Assembly (NCBI RefSeq): GCF_000471905.2
Contig: NW_006494931.1
Coordinates: 1,057,253-1,121,252, forward strand
DNA from: Amborella trichopoda
Taxonomy: Eukaryota > Streptophyta > Magnoliopsida > Amborellales > Amborellaceae
DNA: 64,000 nt
Direction: 5' to 3'
The translations under genes and the position numbers were made by a program. Each line of letters starts with the position of its first letter. Within the stretch, counting starts at the first letter, position 1. Under the pieces are notes generated by a model. It was given only the letters and a program-made list of their open reading frames with translations, searched no databases and was not told the origin of the DNA. Positions 23,169 through 35,029 of this stretch are shown piece after piece.

Positions 23169-24423
23169 TCATTATTATGGCCTCTTATCGTGCTCAAGCA
23201 TTTAATTTCATTCATACTAAATCAGTGGATTACAACAGACAAATTAAATTTTCATCATGCAAGAATGAAGTCTTACTCGGAATCATCCAGCATTCACCAA
23301 ACATTATAACATTTATCATGAAGCATCCATTGCATGAGCTATCACATGACATTTACGCTTAGACATCATTAGTAGCAATTCGACACTTATTATGTAACAT
23401 TCATCACAGAATAATCACATTAGCTTTGCACTTACCCATTTATCACATCACACATAGTTGCGTAGCACCGTCCACATAGCACTATGGCATTCGCATGAAA
23501 ATCATTACATAATACTCACATTTATTACTTATCAAAGATGTTACATAGCTACTTACATAGCTTAATGAGTAATTCTGAGAAAGGTGGCAGAAGACGAGCA
23601 TAACACTAATTCTGTGAAGTGTAACAGTGACATACCCCTCTTCTCGGGGGTGTAATTTCCCAATCTAAGGAGAATTTTGAAACACTTTAAACATAAAACA
23701 TTAAATTCGTGCTCGGAGCTTTAAAATGGCAGTGATTTCAAAGAATTTGAACAACTTCTGATAGGTCAAAAGCCCGGCTCAAAACGATTGAGAGTTGCTG
23801 GAAATTTCCTGCAATAGTGGGCAATGACGTACCCACACATTTCGGGGCATAACTCTCAATCTACGGAGAATTTCAAAATTATCAAAACATGCAACTTTAA
23901 GCTTATTCACTGATCTTTCAAATGGTAGTAGTTTGAAGACGTTTGGACACCGTTTGATAGGCCAAAAGTATGGCACAAAAGAGTCACAGTTGCTGGAAAA
24001 TCCATTTATCCCACGTTTTACCATGCTATCCAAATGATACACACCATTCTCGAGCCAAAATAAAACCCAACACAAGCCTTATTCTTGTCAAGCGATTTAA
24101 GCAAGTTTTATAAGGAAACTACTCTATAAATTTATCAAGCTCATCACTCAATACTCAAGCACTCATTCAGACCCCTTTTTATTCATTTATACTCAGACAC
24201 CTCATTCTATCATCTTGCTCTTCATATCAACTTAAATTTAAATTCGATGGAGTGAAATGATTCAAGGCACTAAACCCACTTACATGTTCCTCAAGGTATC
24301 TTCAACCCTACTCACTTCCTTCTCAGGCTTCACGAGCTTCACAAGGGGCTCCCTTCCACTGGTGGCAGTAACCTCCTTGGAGAGAGAGAGAGAGAGAGAG
24401 AGAGAGGAGGAGAGATAAGAAAG

Positions 24424-25279
24424 NNNNNNNNNNNNNNNNNNNNNNNNNNNNNNNNNNNNNNNNNNNNNNNNNNNNNNNNNNNNNNNNNNNNNNNNNNNNN
24501 NNNNNNNNNNNNNNNNNNNNNNNNNNNNNNNNNNNNNNNNNNNNNNNNNNNNNNNNNNNNNNNNNNNNNNNNNNNNNNNNNNNNNNNNNNNNNNNNNNNN
24601 NNNNNNNNNNNNNNNNNNNNNNNNNNNNNNNNNNNNNNNNNNNNNNNNNNNNNNNNNNNNNNNNNNNNNNNNNNNNNNNNNNNNNNNNNNNNNNNNNNNN
24701 NNNNNNNNNNNNNNNNNNNNNNNNNNNNNNNNNNNNNNNNNNNNNNNNNNNNNNNNNNNNNNNNNNNNNNNNNNNNNNNNNNNNNNNNNNNNNNNNNNNN
24801 NNNNNNNNNNNNNNNNNNNNNNNNNNNNNNNNNNNNNNNNNNNNNNNNNNNNNNNNNNNNNNNNNNNNNNNNNNNNNNNNNNNNNNNNNNNNNNNNNNNN
24901 NNNNNNNNNNNNNNNNNNNNNNNNNNNNNNNNNNNNNNNNNNNNNNNNNNNNNNNNNNNNNNNNNNNNNNNNNNNNNNNNNNNNNNNNNNNNNNNNNNNN
25001 NNNNNNNNNNNNNNNNNNNNNNNNNNNNNNNNNNNNNNNNNNNNNNNNNNNNNNNNNNNNNNNNNNNNNNNNNNNNNNNNNNNNNNNNNNNNNNNNNNNN
25101 NNNNNNNNNNNNNNNNNNNNNNNNNNNNNNNNNNNNNNNNNNNNNNNNNNNNNNNNNNNNNNNNNNNNNNNNNNNNNNNNNNNNNNNNNNNNNNNNNNNN
25201 NNNNNNNNNNNNNNNNNNNNNNNNNNNNNNNNNNNNNNNNNNNNNNNNNNNNNNNNNNNNNNNNNNNNNNNNNNNNNNN
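24424..25279. other. Assembly gap (856 N) in a GA tract
   Basis: The N run is bordered by (GA)n on both sides (24380-24411 and 25291-25326). The apparent 381-residue minus-strand frame across it is not real. Confidence 0.97.
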
Positions 25280-25287
25280 GTACGTAC

Positions 25288-25326
<39 letters not shown>

Positions 25327-26100
25327 TGAAAAATGAGGAAAAACAACGTTGGCAGGGGAGGAGAGGGACTTATATACTCGTGGTGGTTGAAGAACATTGT
25401 GGCTAATGTCACCGTGCGCGACGCTAACAGGTACGTCAAGGCGCTGACACGTACGGCGGCCGTACGCTTGACTAAGACATTCACGGTGCTACCCTCAACT
25501 CACGCATGACATTGCTCATTTGTTGCCTTCACAGGCGGCGATAGCTACCTACACGCGCGGCGATGCTCCAAATGGCACTACACTCATGGCGATGCTAAAA
25601 TTTTCACTCGCGACGTTGGTCTTCTGTCTCTCTCTTCACAACAAACGGCAATGCTCATCCCTATCTTTACGCGCAGCACTGACTTTTCATGCACGGCGCT
25701 GGTTCTCTCTCCTCTTCACTTCACAGACGGCGCTAAGCTCTTATACATGCGCGGCGATGCTCCAAACGGTGCTAGGCCTCTATTTCACCCTCCATCGTCG
25801 TGCGCATCTCTGGACTGGGAGAAAATTGGGGTCCTTACATGAACTGTTATATGTATTTTGGGACTTGTTTGTCCAGCAGACTATGGTTACATGTATTGTG
25901 TTTTATTTTTCGTTTCTTTTGTGGTTGGTTTTGACACTTGAAATTCTTTCTCTTCATAGGACACTATGAGCACTCCAGCCCAAGTGGCACTCGCTACCTG
26001 TGGTCGTGACCCCACACCCTATTGTCCTTCGGTGGGCCCAGGCCTAGCCCTTTGTAGGTTTGGAGGGGACGGTAGGGAGCAGGGTCGTGACAAGTAATTA

Positions 26101-26112
26101 TGGTATCAGAGC
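26101..26112 (+). other. Primer-binding site (tRNA-iMet type)
   Basis: TGGTATCAGAGC starts 8 nt after the LTR terminus. It is the standard plant LTR-retrotransposon primer site complementary to the 3' end of initiator tRNA-Met. Confidence 0.93.
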
Positions 26113-26216
26113 AGCCAGGATAGGATTCTTGGTCTAGAGTCTTAGATTGGCCCTTAAGGTATTATAGGGATAGGCTACTAACTAGCATCTGAGTATTCCT
26201 GTTTTAGGTCAAGATA

Positions 26217-27190
26217 TCGAGGGCTCGTTCCAGCAATTCAAGTGCAAGTAATGGGAACACTGAGGTTTTTGGGGAATTCTTTAGGACGCTCGGGGCCATG
26301 ACTCAAGTTATGAAGGATTGTATGCCGGCACGGGCCGTCCCTGCCCTAGGTCATGTAGATCGTGGAATAGTTGAAAGGTTTAAGAGATATGTACCACCAG
26401 CATTCTCTAGGCAAGGAGGGGCAGAAAAGGCCGATAGACGGAGGAGGCAAGTATAGAAGATCTTTGAGGTCTTACAATGCTCGGATAAACAAAAAGTAAG
26501 ATTGGGCAACTTCATGCTGGAAGGGGATGCTAAGCATTGGTGGAATTCATTAAAGCAGTCTTGGATGGAGTCAGGGACGATGGCCACATGGGAGAATTTC
26601 CTTATGGAATTTGACAAGAAGTACTTCCCCGACTCCGTCCGAGAAGGGAAGGAAGTAGAATTCATTGAGTTACAGCAAGGGAGGATGTCGGTAGAGCAGT
26701 ACGCAACCAAGTTTATAAAACTTTCTCGGTATGCGTCGCATATTATCAACACAGAGGCGCGTAAGGCTAGCAAATTTGAGAGGGGCCTCAAACCAGATAT
26801 CAGGGGGAGAGTGATAATAGCCAATCTTAAGGTGTTCTCCCCATTAATGGACCTAGCTATGAAGATCAAGAAGGACTGTGAGGAGCACACCGACTAAGGA
26901 AGGAATGGAGAGTAAGGACCCCACCATCTGGTAATTATGGGAGGAAGGTTCGGCCACCGCCTAAGAGAGACTTTAGGGGAAAGACTAAGTAGGGCAATGT
27001 GAAGACCCATAAGACTTTCCTAGGCGATGTGAGGAAGAACCAGTGTCCGACATGCTTGTATTGTGGGATGAGCAACCGCTTTGCAACTGAATGCTACAAT
27101 AAGACAAGAGCGTGTTTTGGATGTGACAAGTTTGGCCACCTGATCAAGGACTGTCCTATGATGAAGATGGAGAACAAACCAAAGACTTAG
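26217..27190 (+). pseudogene. Gypsy gag relic
   Basis: A frame from about 26298 gives DCMPARAVPALGHVDRGIVE and FKRYVPPAFSRQGG, then a stop near 26454. The next block (26502-26897) gives MLEGDAKHWWNSLKQSWMES, FLMEFDKKYFPDSVREGKE and GRMSVEQYATKFIKLSRYA, the retrotransposon gag core. A second stop follows. 26999-27190 has zinc knuckles CLYCGMSNRFATECY and CFGCDKFGHLIKDC, the second a good CCHC and the first degenerate. The product would be the particle-forming nucleocapsid protein; the copy is broken. Confidence 0.88.
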
Positions 27191-27196
27191 GGTCGG

Positions 27197-27619
27197 GTGT
27201 TCACACTCACGAAGCAGGAGGCTAAGGCTTCTACCTCAGTAATCCAAGGTATACTATTTGTTTGTGATAGAGAAGCTAGAATTTTGATAGACCTTGGTTC
27301 TCATTCTTTTGTTGTACCTCATTTTGCATGTCATCTAAATGTTGAACCGTCACTTGTTGACTATACTTTAGAAGTGTGCATGCCTATGGGGGACTCTATG
27401 GAGACTGATACGGTGTACAAACAGTGTGGAGTTTTGCTTAAGGGGTGTGCCCTACCTATAGACTTGATACTCGTAGATATTCAGGACTTTGATGTTATTT
27501 TGAGCATGGACAAGTTGTCCACACACCATGCCACCATTGACTGTTATAATAACAATGTGACCTTTAGACCCCCTACTCAGCCTGAGCTGCACTTTGTTGG
27601 TGCCAAAGATGCTTCTTGA
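27197..27619 (+). pseudogene. Gypsy protease relic
   Basis: The 140-residue frame contains ARILIDLGSHSFVVPHFA, where a functional aspartic protease has DSGATHSF. The S is L and two residues are missing, so the active-site loop is damaged although the Asp remains. Downstream, FDVILSMDKLSTHHATIDC corresponds to the GMDWLxxHxAxIDC motif. It would cleave Gag-Pol. Probably inactive. Confidence 0.82.
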
Positions 27620-27689
27620 GTACCCTTTATTTGAGCCCTTCGGGCTCATCTTTTTCTAGCTAGAAGAGGCGTCGGGTACTTAGCCTATA

Positions 27690-29095
27690 TGATAGAAAAT
27701 CAGGGCATTCAGTCTGAGCTGGAGGAGGTCCCAGTAGTAAGGGAGTACTCCGAGGTTTTTCCCAAGTAGTTGTCCTCTCTGCCCCCAGTTAGAGAGATAG
27801 AGTTTGCTTGAGATAGACTTGGTCCCTAACACTTCTTCCACCTCTAAGGCCCCATATCGGATGGCCCAACAGAATTGAAGGAGCTGAAAGTGCAATTGTA
27901 AGAGTTGTTAGAGAGGGGGTTCATTCGATCCAGTGTAGCTCTTTGGGGTGCACCAATCCTTTTTTTGAAGAAGAAGGATGGGTCCATGAGGCTTTGCATC
28001 GATTATAGGTAGTTGAACCAAGTAACAGTGAAAAATAAGTACCGTGTGCCTAGGTTTGATGACCTTTTTTATCAGCTTCAAGGGGCTCAAGTGTTCTCTA
28101 AGATTGACCTCCGAACGGGTTATCATTAATTGTGTGTCAAGGAGAGAGACGTTCACAAGACCGCATTCTAAACCTGATATGGTCACTATGAGGTTCTTGT
28201 GATGTCGTTTGAGTTGACCAATGCCCCCGACTGTTTTCATGGACCTGATGAATATGATATTTAGACCCTTCTTGGATAGATTTGTAGTGGTCTTCATTGA
28301 CGATATTTTGGTGTGTTCGAAGAGTCAAGAGGAGCATGAGCAGCATCTGAGAGTAGTCCTTCAGACTATAAGGTCAGAAAAGCTGTACACCAAGCTAAGC
28401 GATGTGAGTTCTGGCTTCCTAGTGTGGCACATTATTTCTAAGGACGGCATTGCAGTTGACCCTTTTAAGATTGAAGTTGTGATCAAGTGGGGGAGACTGA
28501 CAAACGTTACAGAAGTCCATAGCTTTCGAGGGCTAGCAGGATATTACAAGCATTTTGTATAATGATTTTCGAAGATAACGCTCCCTCTAACTCGAATGAC
28601 CCAAAAGAGTGTGAAGTTTGTGTGGACTGATGATTGTGAGAAGAGCTTCCAGGAACTAAAGAAGAGGTTGACCACAGCTCCGATACTAACCTTCCCCAAA
28701 GGAAATGAGGATTTTGTAGTTTACACCGATGCCTGTCACAAAGGGCTCGGATGTGTACTTATGCACCAAGGGAAGGTCATTGCATATGCCTCCAGACAGT
28801 TGAAATTGTATGAGTAGAATTATCCAAACCATGATTTGGAGCTTTCGCCCATAGTATTCGCCATCAAAATCTGGAGACACTATCTCTATGGAGCCAAATT
28901 TAAGGTGTTAACGAACCATAAGCGCCTCAAGTACTTGTTCTCCCAAAAGGAGTTGAACATGAGGCAAAGGAGATGGATGGGCCTATTAAAAGATTACGAT
29001 TGTACCATCCAATATCACCCGGGCAAGACTAATGTGGTAGCAGACGCTCTGAGTAGAAAGCCCGTGGCATCAATGGCTCATCTAATGATCTGAGA
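27690..29095 (+). pseudogene. Gypsy reverse transcriptase-RNase H relic
   Basis: Pieces in order: [27 protein letters not shown] then a stop, [31 protein letters not shown]; the catalytic FIDDILVCSKSQEEHEQHL (about 28290-28350) keeps the DD pair; SFRGLAGYYKHFV. RNase H follows (28600-29090): FVVYTDACHKGLGCVLMHQG, VIAYASRQLK, a stop, [38 protein letters not shown]. At least three frame changes and four stops make it non-functional. RT copies element RNA into cDNA and RNase H removes the template. Confidence 0.9.
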
Positions 29096-30605
29096 GATGA
29101 AGTTGTTAGAAGATATAGTGAGTTGATATCCGACTCTGCCCCTTAGTCGTGTGGTGGGTATGACTGCTTGCATAAGGGTGGAACCCATCTAATTCAACGG
29201 GTTCGGCTAGCATAAAAGAAAGACCGTCAACTCATGAAGATAGTGGAAGAGATGAAGCTGGAAAAGAGAGATGAATTCTCTATGTAATGATGACTTGATG
29301 CGATTCAGAGATCGAGTCTTCATCCCGAATGATGAGGGTGTAAAGAAAGCTATATTAGATAGAAGAAGCACACCACTCCCGTTATACTATACATCTCGAA
29401 AGTACTAAGATGTACCAAGACCTGAAGAAAACGTTCTAGTGGAATGACATGAAAAGGGAGGTGGCATTATTTATGCCTAAGTGCCTTAACATGCCAGCAA
29501 GTGAATGCTGAGCATTAGAAGCCTGTTAGGCTGTTGCAGCCCTTACCAGTGCCAGAATGGACATGGGAGCACATTTCAATGGATTTTGTCTCCAGCTTTC
29601 CCAAAACAAGTTCAGGACATGACAGCATCTAGGTTATTGTGGATCGGCCGACCAAAGCTGCCCACTTCTTATCGATCCACATGACTTACATTTTGGACCG
29701 ACTGGCTCAATTGTACATCAAGGAGATAATGAGGATGCATGGAATTTCGGTCGGTATTGTGTCCGACAAAGACACTCATTTTACCTCCAGATTTTGGGCT
29801 AGTCTGCAGTCTGCAGTCAGCCTTGGGGATGAGATTTATCTTTAACACTGCCTTTCACCCCCAGACTGATGAGCAATCGGAGAGGGCCATCCAAACCTTG
29901 GAAGATATGCTAAGGGCTTGTGTCACTGACTTTATGGGAAGTTGGGATGACCATTTACCCTTGATTGAGTTTTCCTATAATAACAGCTTCCAAGCCAGTA
30001 TTCAGATGGCACCATTTGAGTCCTTGTATGGAAGGAAGTGCAGGTCACCCATTTGTTGGGACCAGATTGGTGAAAGAAGGCTTTTAGGGCCAAAAATCAT
30101 CTAGGTGACCTCAGATAAAATAGCCTTGATTCAAAAGAAGCTAAGGATACCTCAAAGTCAGTAGAAGAGTTACACCGATAACCGAAGAAGAGACCTCGAG
30201 TTTAAAGTGGGTAATCGGGTCTTTCTGAAGGTGTTGCCAACAAATGGCATCATGAGGTTCGGCAAAAAAGGGAAGCTAAGCCTGTGCTATATCGCACCCT
30301 TTGAGATCCTGGAGAGGATCAGAAGCATGGCATATCGACTTGCCTTACCGGTCGAGTTGACAAACATCCATAATACCTTTCATGTATCATTATACCCATG
30401 TCCTAAGATATAAGCCTATACCGATCAGAGAGGACCTGACCATCATTGAGCAGCTAGTTCAGATACTGGATAGAAAGGTGCAGGTGTTGCGCAACAAAAG
30501 AGAGCCCTCTGGTCCATGTATTGTGGCAGTATCATGCGATGGAGGAGTCGACCTGGGAATGGGGAGATGAGATCCAGGAAAAGTACCCTCAATTATTTGA
30601 ATAGT
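29096..30605 (+). pseudogene. Gypsy integrase relic with chromodomain-like tail
   Basis: 29096-29360 is broken linker. The zinc region is EAHHSRYTIHLESTKMYQDL with KCLTCQQ (29365-29500). The DDE core has WEHISMDFVSSFP (first D), [15 protein letters not shown] (second D) and [20 protein letters not shown] (E). A duplicated GTCTGCA near 29802-29818 shifts the frame between the second D and the E. The C-terminal part is FKVGNRVFLKVLPTNGIMRF and NIHNTFHVS, then IREDLTIIEQLVQILDRKVQ. The tail (30530-30605) reads AMEESTWEWGDEIQEKYPQL in another frame. Such tails in chromoviruses bind chromatin and steer insertion. Confidence 0.88.
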
Positions 30606-30637
30606 AGATGTATGATTTGGATGACTAAATCATTTTC

Positions 30638-30651
30638 AAATGGGGGAATGA
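30638..30651 (+). other. Polypurine tract
   Basis: AAATGGGGGAATGA lies directly before the TGTAAGGTCC start of the 3' LTR, the normal place for the plus-strand primer. Confidence 0.7.
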
Positions 30652-32330
30652 TGTAAGGTCCGGGATTTTTTTGGAGAAATGAATGTGGATGAATGCGCAG
30701 CTGGCACGGATAGACGAGTGCACGTGGAGCGCTGGTGGATAAGTGTGCGGTTGAGCACGAGTGGCGTTTGGTGGGCTTAGGGTATTTCTCCCCTCTCATG
30801 CTCTTTTTCTCTCATGCATACCTTCTCTCTCTTCATGCATGATCACTTGAGTGTCATGTGGCATACGCATGCTTCCACCCCCATCATTATGTTCCTCAAG
30901 TATGCCTTCTCTCTCTTCATGCATGATCACTTGAGTGCAATGTGGTACATGCATGCTTCCACCCCCATCATTGTGTTTCTCAAGCATGTCTTTTCTCTCC
31001 TCATGTATAATTATACATGTATGCTTCCACCCCAATGCTTATCTCTACCACCCATCCATTAATAAATTTGGTTTTCTCTCTCTCTCCTGACCTCTTCACG
31101 TCCTCACTTTCCCCTCTTTCACCCTTAGCCTTAAAACCCCTCCTAAGCCCTTAACCTCTAAAGCAAACCCAATTTACTTGAAGCTTAGCAACCGGAGTGG
31201 AACTTGTTGAACATTCCATCTTAGGAGCTTCTATTAGAGTATGTAAGTAGATTTAGTTTCCATGGTTTCATGCTTATGTGAATGCATTTTTCCTTACCCA
31301 ATTAAAATGTGAAATTCGAGTGTGGGTGCATGCTACTAAAATTCTGTTAAAATGTATTCAGATTTCTAAAAGTGTGCTTCATGTTTGAGAAATTGTTAAG
31401 ATACCTTAAGCCTTGCCTTAGACTATGAATTTTGGTAGGTCAGTAGTATATTGAATGTATTTCAACATGAAAAAGACCCCTCGTTAATATCTAATTTAAG
31501 TTGAGAGCTATTAGCTATTTATTGAAGCATCCCAGATCTGTAAAATGAAATTCCATGGATTTAACATGTTTTTGTGTAAAGCTTTTAACTGACCAAAATT
31601 TACTATAATGAGGCTAAACCAATTTTAAATTTTATATATATGAGTCTATTTTAAAATAGGGTTTGGACTCATGATAAAATTCCTTATAGTTTGAACGTTA
31701 TTATCATTTTTCAAGTAGGGTGTCACCCTGGATTTTCTGCCGCGCAAAACAGAAATTCCATTAGAGAACATCAAATAGTTTGACAAACTTTAGATCAATG
31801 TTTGAGGTTACTTCCTATATGAAAGATGTCTTTTTATGAGTCTAGATTGTCATAAATTTTATTGCAGGGTTAAATGATCTTTAAATTTAATGATATGCCC
31901 TTAAGAGTGGACATTGGACATCCTAAAAAACCAAAAATATATCATAGTGATGTACATTGATATATAGCATGTTATCGACATGACAATGTCTTTTGAGCTG
32001 ATAAGAATGATAATATGACATAGTGATGGTTCTTGTAATTATATGTATAGCATGCTCTTGACATGTTGACATTTTTGTGATTATAAGTATAATGTCCTTC
32101 GGATAAAATATGTATGCATGACAACATGCTTCTGATAAGATATGTGTGCATGGCAACATGATTCTGATAAGATATGTGTGTATGACAATATGCTTTTGAT
32201 AAGATATGTGTGCATGGCAACATGCTTCTGATAAGATATGTGTCGTGGTAACATGCTTCTGATAAGATATGTTTGCATGACAACATGCTTCTGATAAGAT
32301 ATGTGTGCATGGCAACATGCTTCCAAGGCG
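30652..32330 (+). repeat. Gypsy 3' LTR, truncated
   Basis: Begins TGTAAGGTCCGGG and aligns with 19359-21150 (AAATGAATGTGGATGAATGC, TAGACGAGTGCAC, and so on). It ends within the 32-bp array at about 32322, after CATGGCAACATGCTTCC, so roughly the last 1.2 kb is missing. It includes the 84-bp array at 30800-31030. Confidence 0.85.
32102..32326. repeat. 32-bp minisatellite, about 7 units (3' LTR)
   Basis: Same unit as at 20826-21150. One unit (near 32236-32266) is one base short. The copy number differs from the 5' LTR array (7 versus 10), partly because this one is truncated. Confidence 0.9.
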
Positions 32331-33589
32331 TTAGATACAACCAAGATTCTTGCAAAGACAAAGAAATAGGAAATATTAAGGAACACACTTAAATCTTAAA
32401 TACTTGCAAATGACTCTAACATAAAAAATTATTGGGTGAGAAAAAAGATTGAATATTAAGAATAATCAAAAAAAATTATGCAATATAAGCTACATTACCT
32501 TTGGATGGGTGGGTCGCAATAAAATTAATGGTTTCCCATATAGTAAAATCTAGCCGAGATAGCAACCAAAAAGATTTTTTACCTATAATGAAATAGAGAA
32601 TGAGAAATCAGCAGAGAGGGAGAGAATTTGAGAAAAACGTAGAGAGAAGAGAGAAATTTAAGACGATGATATAAATAAGAGGGAGAACGTAGGAGAGAGA
32701 AAAAAATTTAGAGAGGGAGAGAGAGATTTCTAGAGTTTGTTGGAGAGGAAAAAACTTCCAAATTTTGTGAGAGATTTAATAAAAGAGATGAGAGAGAGAG
32801 AGGACGTGAGAGAGATAAATTAGAGAAATATGAGAGAGAGGAGATTTTATGAGTAGAGAAAAAGCGAATTAGAGAGAGAGGAAGAGAGATGCATGGAGAG
32901 AGAATTATAGAGAGGGGGCGAGAGAGATTTTAGGAAAGAGAGAGTGAGAGAGAAAGATATATACAAATTATAATCTTTAACGTCTATATCTATCAAGAAA
33001 AGATGGAAAAAGGGGAGTGGATGAGACATTTTAAAAAGAAGAGAGAGGAAAATAATGTTTATTTTTATTAAAAAAAATAAGAGAGAGTTAGAGAGAGGGA
33101 GAGAGATGCGTGGAGAAAGAGTTATAAATAGGGGGGAAGAGAGATTTTAGGAAAGAGATAAGAGAGATTTTAGAAAATAAGAGTGAGAGATATAGAAAAA
33201 CCATAGAGAGGAAGAGAGAAAAATATGGTGGAAAAAAAGTGAGAGTGGGAAAGAGGAGATTATAGGAAAGATTATCTAATATAAAATTAGAAATCATGCT
33301 TATCTTTTGATAAAGAGATGGAGAGAGATACATGGGATAGAGAGAGGGATAGATGTGTTACCTTGAGAGAGAGAGAGAGGGGGCAATTTTGAAAAAAGAA
33401 AAGGACATGTGATGCAAGAATAGAGAGGGTATCCCTCTTGCTTAATATATAAAATATTAGATAGATAGATATGGTCTCTTTTCGTAAAATATTAGTTCTT
33501 TTTGTTTGGAAAAGTTAAAGTATGGAATAGGCTTTATAGAAAAAGTTAAAGCCACAGCTCAAAACTCACGGAAAATTATAGTTTAGTAT
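32331..33589. repeat. GA-rich low-complexity tract (32590-33420) and flanks
   Basis: Degenerate GAGAGA purine repeats with recurring AGGAAAGAGA, GAGAGAGATTTTAGGAAAG and AGAGAGATGCATGGAGA phrases, giving an imperfect higher-order duplication (about 32865-32945 against 33085-33165). Minus-strand Ser/Leu-rich frames here are artefacts of CT repeats. Confidence 0.8.
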
Positions 33590-33810
33590 TAAACAATCAT
33601 CTCAACCTTAATCATTATGATTGTGAAAAAAATTAGGATTTCAAGTCTCAAAAATAATGTTTATTGTAACACATTATCTAGACCATCTATTTTCAGGTGT
33701 TTAAGAATACATAAGATTTATACTATTTTTTGAGCTACAAATTTCATAATCGATGGTGGAAATAGATTTTAGAGCCATCAAGGATTTTTCATGCCTAAAG
33801 TGTTTTCTAG
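33590..33810 (+). repeat. Dispersed foldback repeat, copy C (partial)
   Basis: AATTAGGATTTCAAGTCTCAAAAATA, ACACATTATCTAGACC and GAAATAGATTTT match the middle of copy A (14095-14260). Both ends are missing. Confidence 0.55.
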
Positions 33811-35029
33811 ACAAGATTCAAGATGAGGCTTTGCTATTTTTTTCATGCCTCCCAAGCCTAATAAAAAGTACATTCTATTTGGCTTGTGATTCTTCCTTTA
33901 TATTGAAATTATAAAAAGGGAAAATATCTTCGTAAACCATGTTGTTATGTTTTCATTTCTCAACAGATCTAAGGTTTCAAAACATATCTATAAGCATAGA
34001 TCTTTTATATTCATTTCTAAACCCCCCTTATCTTTCTCTTCCGTTGTTTCTCCCTAAACCTGCTTTTTTCGATATTAAAAAAATATATTTTTTCAATATT
34101 TTTTTTTAAAAAAGAGAGGTTTGGAGAGAAATATGAGAGAGATAATGGAGTTTAGAAAGGAATAAAAAAAAGGATGTCATTTGAACGTTTGATTTTACTT
34201 AAAATATAGGGTAAAGTTGGTCGAGAGGGATAAAAATATAATTCATGGGATCTCTATGCAGCCAGATATGTTTTGAAGCCTTGAGTCAGTTGAGAAATGA
34301 AACCTAAAAGATATATTTTGAAACATTGGATTTGTTGAGAAATGAAACCTAAAAACAAGGTGAACGGGGATATTTTCACTTATAGAAAGACTTTTATAAA
34401 TTGGATTTGGACCCTGATTTGCTGCGATTGATTTTGAGTAGACAACCCAAGATAGGTTATTGCATGAATATAACATATTTTTTAAAAAATCAAAGTAAAA
34501 ATTATGAGATTAGTTGCATTGTAGGATATTTGAAATAAAAATGGTCCAATTACCCACTCCATGGTGATTCAGATGATTCAAAGTCATCTAAGAGATTTTC
34601 AAAAGGGTAGATATAAACAACAAACTTATCAAGACTTTTCCCTTGAAGATTTTTTCTCATGTACTGTATATATAGACATAGAACTCACTCAATAAAGGAC
34701 ACTCCTATTAAAGACTTCCACTAGGTACATGATATCTAAAGATGCCATGGCCATTATATGTCATGCCATATCGAACGGTTCAGATTCCCCTTGACAAGAT
34801 CGTGAGCCATGAGATCACAGCAGTGAGCAATTACGAAGGATACTCCTGATATTAGGCATTGTTCAGACTCCCTAATACGAGGTCGCCTCATAGATGGGGT
34901 CCAATAAATCCTCTCGTCTCTTTGTTATTGGACTTTTTACCCAAAAATTGCCAGAAAAATGATGAAAATACCCCAATTTTTTCCTTTCCTTTGATTAATG
35001 ATAGCACCTACAAAAAGAGATGCTAATAA
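33811..35029. other. Intergenic sequence, no gene seen
   Basis: No supported coding region. A short near-direct repeat occurs at 34268-34345 (TATGTTTTGAAGCCTTGAGT against TATTTTGAAACATTGGATTT, each followed by GTTGAGAAATGAAACCTAAAA). Confidence 0.45.

Larger units (their letters stand above)
22046..25839 (-). mobile_element. Nested Gypsy solo LTR inside the 5' LTR
   Basis: On the minus strand it begins TGTAAGGACCCCAATTTT at 25839 and ends GGGGCGGGGTCGTGATA at 22046. These are the same kinds of termini as the host LTR. Flanks 22041-22045 (TGGAC) and 25840-25844 (TGAAC) are a 5-bp target duplication with one mismatch. The 3.8-kb span contains no PBS, gag or pol, so it is a solo LTR left by recombination between two LTRs. 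It includes hairpin units (23007-23168), a diverged tandem duplication of about 190 bp (about 23625-24010), GA tracts and an 856-N gap. Confidence 0.82.
19359..26092 (+). repeat. Gypsy 5' LTR, interrupted by nested solo LTR
   Basis: It starts TATAAGGTCC (a decayed TGTAAGGTCC, as in the 3' copy) and ends GGGTCGTGACA just before the primer site. Removing the insertion 22046-25839 and its 5-bp duplication leaves about 2935 bp. 19359-21150 aligns with the 3' LTR 30652-32330 over its whole remaining length. It contains an 84-bp array (19500-19720) and a 32-bp minisatellite (20826-21150). Confidence 0.85.
19359..32330 (+). mobile_element. Ty3/Gypsy chromovirus (Tekay/Del-like), degenerate
   Basis: The order is 5' LTR (19359-26092, split by a nested solo LTR), tRNA-iMet primer site, gag, protease, RT, RNase H, integrase with a chromodomain-like tail, polypurine tract and truncated 3' LTR (30652-32330). 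Long LTRs of about 2.9 kb and a C-terminal tail ending TWEWGDEIQEKYPQLF point to the Tekay/Del chromovirus lineage; the lineage call is inference from remembered signatures. Stops and frameshifts occur throughout pol, and the element is not autonomous. The 3' LTR ends abruptly near 32330, so the right-hand target duplication is lost. Confidence 0.9.

Noticed and set aside
24339-25484. 381-residue minus-strand open frame
   Set aside because: Most of it is N translated as X, and the ends are (CT)n repeats (Ser/Leu runs).
30814-31062. 82-residue plus frame with HASTPIIMFLKYAFSLFMHD repeats
   Set aside because: Produced by the 84-bp LTR array; the same happens at 19508-19702 on the minus strand.
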